From Hyaloscypha bicolor E (taxonomy: Eukaryota > Ascomycota > Leotiomycetes > Helotiales > Hyaloscyphaceae): DNA of 64,000 nt. The DNA lies in assembly GCF_002865645.1 (NCBI RefSeq), contig NW_020194625.1, forward strand, positions 186,001 through 250,000, given 5' to 3'. Positions 57,177 through 64,000 of this stretch are shown one piece after another (positions within the stretch are counted from its first letter, which is position 1; each line of letters starts with the position of its first letter). A model generated the notes under the pieces. That model had not been told where the DNA came from. It did not search any database and worked only from the letters and a program-made list of their open reading frames with translations. The translations under genes and the position numbers were made by a program.

Positions 57177-60100
57177 ACTAAACTTGAAATATTATTATTA
57201 TTATTTAAGTTATCTAGAATCTGGCAAGTAGCCTTATTTAGTCCAGCTATAAATAATATATTACCGGAATTTCTTATTTATTTCGTCTTTATTAATAGTT
57301 CTATTAAAGTAGTAGTAGTAATATAAATAGTTAAGGTTATAAAAATTAAAGTAATTAGGAAGATTTCTCTTAATTTTTAATAATATTTTAAACTAATATA
57401 AGCAAGTATTTATTTTTAGTTTAGTTTTAAGAATTTACTTTTTTTTTATAATTTGCCTAGATAATAAAGCATAATCTAATATAGTAAAGAAAGGTATTTT
57501 ATTTAGATTTCTGGAAAAGAGAATAAGTACTAATATAATAGAATAAAGGAAATATATTAGGGTTTAAATAAAACCCGGGAAATATCTAGGTTTTTCTTTT
57601 TTTTTTCTAGTTATAGAGGCTTTATTATTAAGGTTTATTATTATTTGAATAGTCTTTATTAAACTTATTCTTTTTAGTATATCAAATCTATTTATTTAGC
57701 TAAATAGGAGGTCTTATTTTACTAGAGTTTTATTTATAGAATTTATATAGTTTAAATACTAAGTTCTTAAAGTTTAATATAAGATACTATTTATTATTTA
57801 TATTCTATTTTTTCTATTTAATCTTATAATAAAGCTTATTATAAAGTATTTTAGAAAAGAGAATCTTTTTAACTTCCTATTCGAGTTTGCTATTAACTTT
57901 AGTAAAACCAGGCTCTTTATTAGTCTAGCTAGATAGTAAATTAGTAGAATTCTTATAAAGTTTATTTATATAAAAAATTAGCCAAATTTTATATAATAAA
58001 GAAAGGTCTAATTAATATAAATAGCCGACTATTTTATTAATCTTAAATAGTTTAGTAAAGAAATAGTCTAATTTATTAGATAAATAGTTTATTTTCTATA
58101 TTTTTTTTTTAATTATATAGACTATATTTCCTAAACTAAAATCTAGTTCTCGCTATTTCTTATTAGCTTACTTGACTTAATATTCCTAAGCTATTACTAT
58201 ATATTCTCGGGTATAATTAATAATAGTATTAATTCTCTTAGCTTACTATTATACTTCTTTCTAATTAAGTTTCTTTCTCGATATTTTAAACTTTATTATT
58301 AGTAGTATCTAGTTAAAGTTTAGCCTGAATTTATATTTATAATTAACTATTAAGGGAAATAAGCCAATTAATTTATATAGATAAGTAATACTTATAATAT
58401 TAAGTATTAGAAATAAATCTATCTAATTATTCTAGAAGTAATTAATAAAGAGATAAAATCGGATATTAATAATCTAGTTAATAATTTCTGTTTATTTATT
58501 AGTTTAGATATATTTTATAATTAAGAGCTTTAGTTTAGTTCTAGTTAATCTTAATTATTTATTTATAAAGTCTAAAATGAATTAGAGTTTTTAGTTATTT
58601 ATAATAATAAGAAGAAATTCTCAGAATTACTAGATATAGTAATAGAATAGACTAATAGTAATTCTAGCTATAATATTTTTAGTTATTAGTAGGCTTATAT
58701 ATTATTTGGATAATTAATTAATTATAATAAATATATTATTATATTTCTTATTTATAGAACTAGAAATATAAAAGTTTATAAATAAATTATTCTATATTTT
58801 TAGAAAAACCGGTAATAGATATAATAGGTCTAGTATTTTGTTTTTTAGCTTATAAAACCTTTAATATTTATAATAGTTTGCTATAAAGCAATTAATATTT
58901 ATAGAAAAAATAGGCTATTAGTAAAGTTTCTAAACTAGAATTTTTATTTTATTTTAACCGGAATATATAGTAATTATTATATTATAGATTTATTATAGAA
59001 GTCTAGTTTATAAATTATTATATTCGTCTAATATAATAAGTTTTTTATTATAAAATATATAGCTATTTAATATTTCTTATAGATTTATATTTTTCCGGGC
59101 TTTTCTATATTTATTTTCTAGGGCTAAATTCGTCTAATTAGCTTATAGAACTTTAACTATAATAAATAGCTCGTCTATTTCTTTTATTTTAGTAAGATTA
59201 TAAGCCATATTTTTTATTTTAGTAAAAGCAAAAATTAGGTCTAATAAGATAACTTATCTAGTTCTTTTTAGCTTTTTTAGCCTATTTCTAAATTAGTATA
59301 AGTTTATTTTTTCGGAATAAGATATTAGTAATAATATTATCTTTATCTAACTAATAAATAATCTAGTAATAGAATTATAATAAGAAACCTATTTATTAGA
59401 TTTATTATTTATTTAAGAGCCTTTTAATATTAAAATAATTAAGAGCTTTATAATTAGTAATAATTAGAAAATTAGATAAACTAATTAGTTCTATCTACTA
59501 TTCCCGGAATTCTTAAATAATAATAAGAAGTTCCTTATTATAAACTTTATAGTAGCTTTTAGCTTCTTAAAAAGCTTTAAAATAAAATAAGACCAGGTAC
59601 TATTATCTGTTTTCTAGGCTTTTTTAAGAAAGTATATCTATAATAACTAGGTCTAAATAATTAGTATCTAGACAAATTTCTCTATTATATTTGAAATAGA
59701 AAAATATAAGAATAAAGAGAAGTAAATTTTTAAACTAATTAAAGATATTTAGCTAGGTTTTATTAAATATAAACTTTAGTAGAGTATTTTTTTTAGTTAG
59801 ATGATTTAAAAAACAGGAGATATATTTATAGGCTTAGATAAACTTATAGTAAAAGTTATAGAAGCTCAAAAATAATTATATTTTCTTTTTTATTATAAGT
59901 TTGTACTAGTTTTAGATAATAGAAGTTTTAGTAAAGTTTATTTATATATTTTAATCCGAGATAATAAATCTTAAGAATATTATTTTAGAGACTTTAAATT
60001 CGTATTTATAAATATTAATTTATAATCCGGTATTCTAGAGCTTTTATAAGACTATTCTTATTATAGTAAATACAGGTATATATAATACAATATTAATAAT

Positions 60101-60179
60101 AGAGAGCTAAAGGCTCGGATATATTCGATAAACTAAGTAAATATAGGTTATATAAGACTAATATATAATAATTCTAATA

Positions 60180-60330
60180 TACTATTAATACTTCTTCTTA
60201 TTCTTAGAAAAGATTAGTATATTATTAATATTAGCTAAGTAAAAGTTATCTAAATAATTTATTAGAATAGTATTAATATATTACTAGAAAATTACTAGAC
60301 TATTATAAAGTTTAAATAGTAAAACTACTA
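60180..60330 (-). pseudogene. Degraded Gypsy reverse transcriptase (active-site block)
   Basis: The minus strand reads INYLDNFYLANINNILIFSK, corresponding to the Gypsy block YLDxFxxxYLDDILIFS. Both catalytic Asp codons are changed to Asn by G-to-A changes. YIRII follows where HxxHVRxV is expected. Stops surround it. Orientation matches the LTR at 55722-55926. Confidence 0.7.
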
Positions 60331-63300
60331 GTTTAAAGAATTTATATCTCGTCCTAAAAACTACTTATATTATAGAAGCTAGTTCTATACGAATTTAGTT
60401 AAAAGTATATTAAATATCTAATTTAGTAAATACTAATAATTTGGCTAATTAGTTAAAAGTCTTAATAATAAATAGTAAGAAATAATAGTTCTTTTTTATT
60501 ATAGTATTTAGCTATTAATAATTAATATAAAATTATAGGCTATTGTTTTTCTTTTTAATAAATAAGACTAGTAATAAGAAGAGGAATTCGAATAGCTTAA
60601 TAAAATTCTTTTTCAGGTTCTTAATAAAATACTTTCTTATTTTTTCGAGTTTATTAAAGCTTATCTTATAAAAATAGGCCATTTTTATTAAAAGATCTAG
60701 TTTATTAAAACGGAGCTTATAATTAAAGAGTCGAGATTAAGGAAACTTATTTATTGCTTTTTTTAGAAAATATCCTAGCTATATTATATAATTGTATAAG
60801 AAAGAATACCCGAAGCTCTTAAAGTTCTTTAGAATTAAAAAATAATATATTACTAAGAATATTAGATTTATTTATATCTAGGAAATATATTAGATTACTA
60901 GTTTAAATATAGTATCCGGTAGGCTATAATATTAGTTATCTAATTACTATAAATAATAGTAAATATCTTTTTAGTTTATAACTCTATTTCTTAAATATAT
61001 AATTAATCTCATTAATAGTAACTAATCCGATTAAGTTACCGGGGTTTTTAGTACTTAATTAGAAGGCAGCTACTCTAATAAAATAATAGAAATAATCTAG
61101 TAGCTTAATTATTTTAAAAGTATTAAGGTCTAGCTTTTCCTTTCTTATTTAGTATTTGGCTTTTCTTATAAGAAGATTTTATAGAGAAATAAGAAGTATA
61201 TTTTTTAACTTTTTATATCTAGTTTTACTAGTTCTTTTTAGGATTCTAGTTAGAGTATTTTTAGGACAGTTATCTTTTTAATATTTCTTATTAAAATATT
61301 AAATTTTCTAAATAAGGTCCGGCTAATTTATTTTATAATTCTCTGGCTAATAGAATTAATTCCGTTAATAGTCTAATAGAATATTATACTTTACTAGCTA
61401 TTTCCTTTCTAGAATTATATTATAAGAGCTAAGATTAGTAATAAGTAAATATTATTAAGTTTAGAAGTACTAATTAATAGCTAGATCTATAATAGCTAGA
61501 TATTAAATAGCTTAACTAGGTTATTTATTAAAACCTTATAAGGAAACGAGAGTTTTGAGTTTATATAAGAATATTTATAGTACTTTTATTAAGGGGCAAA
61601 TATACTTTTAATTAATTAGAATATATATATTTGCTCTAGTATTTACTAAATACTAGAAAATTATAGTTTTGCCTCTCTAGCTTATTTTATAATTAATAAG
61701 GAACTAGTTCCTATTAATTAGCTAAATAAGATCTATAGGTCCTTAATAAAGTTCTTACTCTAGAAGAACTATCTCTATACCTAGAGCTAGACTTTTCCTA
61801 ATTTATTAATATTATATTTCTTATTAAATAATAGATAAGAATTAGTATTCTTATTATTTATTTCTAAATTATTAGCTTTTTCTAAATAATTCTCTTTAAT
61901 AAATATAATTTTATTAAAGCTAGAACAGGTATTTTTTATATATCTAGGCTTTCTATAATTATAATAATAAAGATCTTCTAGCTAGTCTAATTTCTTTTTA
62001 AATTCTTAGTAAATGACTTTTTTTGGCTATAAAAATACTAGCTATTAAGATTAATCTATTAGATATAGGATTATTATAGTTTCTTAAATTCCGGCAGGTT
62101 TTCTAGCCGGGAATAGTATTTAATAGCAAATAGTTTCTACTAGTTATTTCTTCTGAAATTACTAATTTTTAATTAAGAAAAGCCTATTTTCTTATTTTAT
62201 ATACTATTTAGTAAGATTTCTGGAAGCATTAAACTTCTTATTACCTAAACTCTTAAATAGCTCGAGATTTATTTTATTTATTAAATTATTATATTAGTTA
62301 TCTAGTAATTTTCCTAGTTTTATTATTAAATAAATAAACTTTACCTAAAATACTAGAAATAGTTTATTTCTTTATCTCAGATACTAGTATATCTCTTTTA
62401 TTTCCTAATACTTTATTTCTTTACTTTTATTATAAACTTATTAGAGAATCTTAAAGATTTATTTAGTAATTGAGATCTATCTAATTAGTTTAGGTTCTAG
62501 TTAATTATAGATAAAGTTACGAGTATCTCTAATAACTAGTTATATTATATAAGTAATTTTTAGTAATTTACTATTAAATTTAAAGGAGTTCTATATTAGT
62601 TTATTTCTTATATTAAATATCTAATTATTAATTTAGTAATTATTCTTATTTATAAATAAGGCAGGATTCTTAATTCTAATAAGCTATAATTAATTACTAT
62701 AAACTAAAAGTAGAAAGAAGCCTTAGTATTAGCTACTAAATAGTTCTCCTAATAAGAATCTATAATATTCCTAAATATTTACTTATTTAAATCTTTATTT
62801 TATTATTTCTTCTTATACTAGTCTTTTTCTTATATAAAATTAACTAGTAATTGCCTTTAGCTTATTAATTTTCTTAATAAATTAGTTAATATATAAATAA
62901 AATTTCTAGTAGTATTTTGCTTATTTATTAGTTATAAAATAGTATTTATTAATAAGATTATCTTATATAAATAATCTTTACTAGACCTTATCTCGAAATA
63001 TTTATACTAATTTTGAATTCTAAATTAGCTAGTTATTTCTTAATATATTTTTTTGAAATAGTATTATAATAGCTTTTCTAATAATATAGATTTATAATAT
63101 TAAAGTCCGGCTTCTTTATTTTATTATACTAGAGCCTTTTATTTAATATATCTATAATAATAGTATTTAGTCCCGGGCTATTTATAGTAGCTTTAGAAGA
63201 AATATTAGCTATAGAGATAAGTACTAAATAAGTTCTTCTTATTTAATATTAGTATTAGTTTACTAATAATATATAATACCGTTATATAGATATAGAAGTA

Positions 63301-64000
63301 CTATTTATATAAGATTAGTAAAGTTATTATTTAGAAATAGAGATTATAGTATTATAGTATTAATATATAATTCCTAAATCTGCTAAGCCTAAAGGGGTCT
63401 AGTCTACTAGTCGAGTTACTAATAGAATATAAGGTTATATAACTATATCTTATATCCTATATTCCATTACCTATATCCCGTTACCTATATCCTATTATCT
63501 ATATTTTATATCCCGTATCCCGTAACTATATATATAATTCCCAAAGAAATAGCTATACTAATACTGGAAATTCTCTAAAAATACAAAAAACAGAAAATAG
63601 TATTTTTTTTCGATTATATATAAGTTTCCCAATCCGGTCTAGTACCAGATTCCCTAAATGCTTTATATATCTATATTATTTTTAAGGTTTTAGTTATATA
63701 CTAAAGGCTATAGCCTTTTATATATAACCTCTCCTTCTATAAGTCTATATTCCCTAATCCGGCCTAGTATTAGATATTTAGATACCAGATACCCAGATAC
63801 CAGATACTAAGAGAATCTCTATATATATTCTCCTATTTATATATTTATTTCCCGCTCTATTTACATTTGACCTATTCTTCTATATCCAACTATATAGTAT
63901 TTATATTAATAAGATACTTAAAGGTATTTAATGGCTTTGATTTCGTTATAGAATCGGTAGAATTCGATTCTCCCTTAATCTATTTGACTTCTGTAATCTC

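Larger units (their letters stand above)
55927..64000 (-). mobile_element. RIP-degraded retroelement block, largely Gypsy, minus strand
   Basis: AT-rich, TpA-rich DNA with almost no ORF. It contains a recognisable RT active site at 60190-60262 and a minisatellite at 57055. The last 600 bp hold degenerate CCTATATCCCGTTA-like and CCAGATAC tandem motifs (63420-63530, 63760-63800). The 5' LTR of the element is not visible and may lie beyond the window. Nested insertions are likely, given the distance from RT to LTR. Confidence 0.65.

Noticed and set aside
1..64000. CRISPR array, bacterial operon or plasmid origin
   Set aside because: Spliced eukaryotic genes throughout; tandem repeats lack the repeat-spacer pattern.

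Overview
The window comes from a filamentous ascomycete (Pezizomycotina). Genes carry short 48-70 bp introns with GTRNGT donors, CTAAC-like branch sites and YAG acceptors. Products include a CFEM wall protein, a HET-domain protein, ALG11, COX18 and an Ssp1-type kinase. AT-rich blocks full of TpA and almost free of ORFs carry the imprint of repeat-induced point mutation (RIP). A leotiomycete-like genome would fit, but I cannot prove the class.

Layout: (1) 1-9.7 kb is a RIP-degraded Ty3/Gypsy block read on the minus strand; a 2.5-kb direct repeat lies 6,320 bp apart in it. (2) 9.7-19 kb is an accessory island. It holds a 160-bp dispersed repeat, an MFS-transporter scrap, a HET gene cut by one stop codon, a Cys-rich/Ser-rich one-pass membrane protein gene with a lost start codon and a frameshift, a decayed secreted precursor with seven tandem repeats largely separated by KR-type sites (Kex2-processed repeat or RiPP-like), and an intact Kelch ectodomain membrane protein. 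(3) 20.4-26.5 kb is housekeeping: lipoate-protein ligase, divergent chorismate synthase, a small membrane protein and a gamma-glutamyltranspeptidase-like enzyme. (4) 26.5-30.8 kb is a second accessory stretch of small repeats, inverted-repeat elements and one broken ORF. (5) 30.8-37.4 kb is housekeeping: COX18 divergent from ALG11, then the ribonucleotide reductase large subunit RNR1 behind a cluster of MCB-like sites. (6) 37.4-49.9 kb is mostly non-coding, interrupted by a seven-exon CFEM GPI-protein gene; it holds two foldback/MITE-like elements, microsatellites and an 85-nt G tract. (7) 49.9-53.8 kb encodes a 1215-residue CaMKK/Ssp1-like kinase. (8) 54.4-64 kb is a second RIP block with a TGTGACGG...CCGTCACA LTR, an inverted second copy of it, and a minus-strand Gypsy reverse transcriptase relic.

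Gene models were spliced by hand. Ten give an exact multiple of three with conserved motifs running across the junctions. The most unusual item is the decayed KR-repeat peptide precursor at 15.8-16.4 kb. It lies in a small run of secreted and surface genes next to a HET gene, between RIP heterochromatin and housekeeping DNA.
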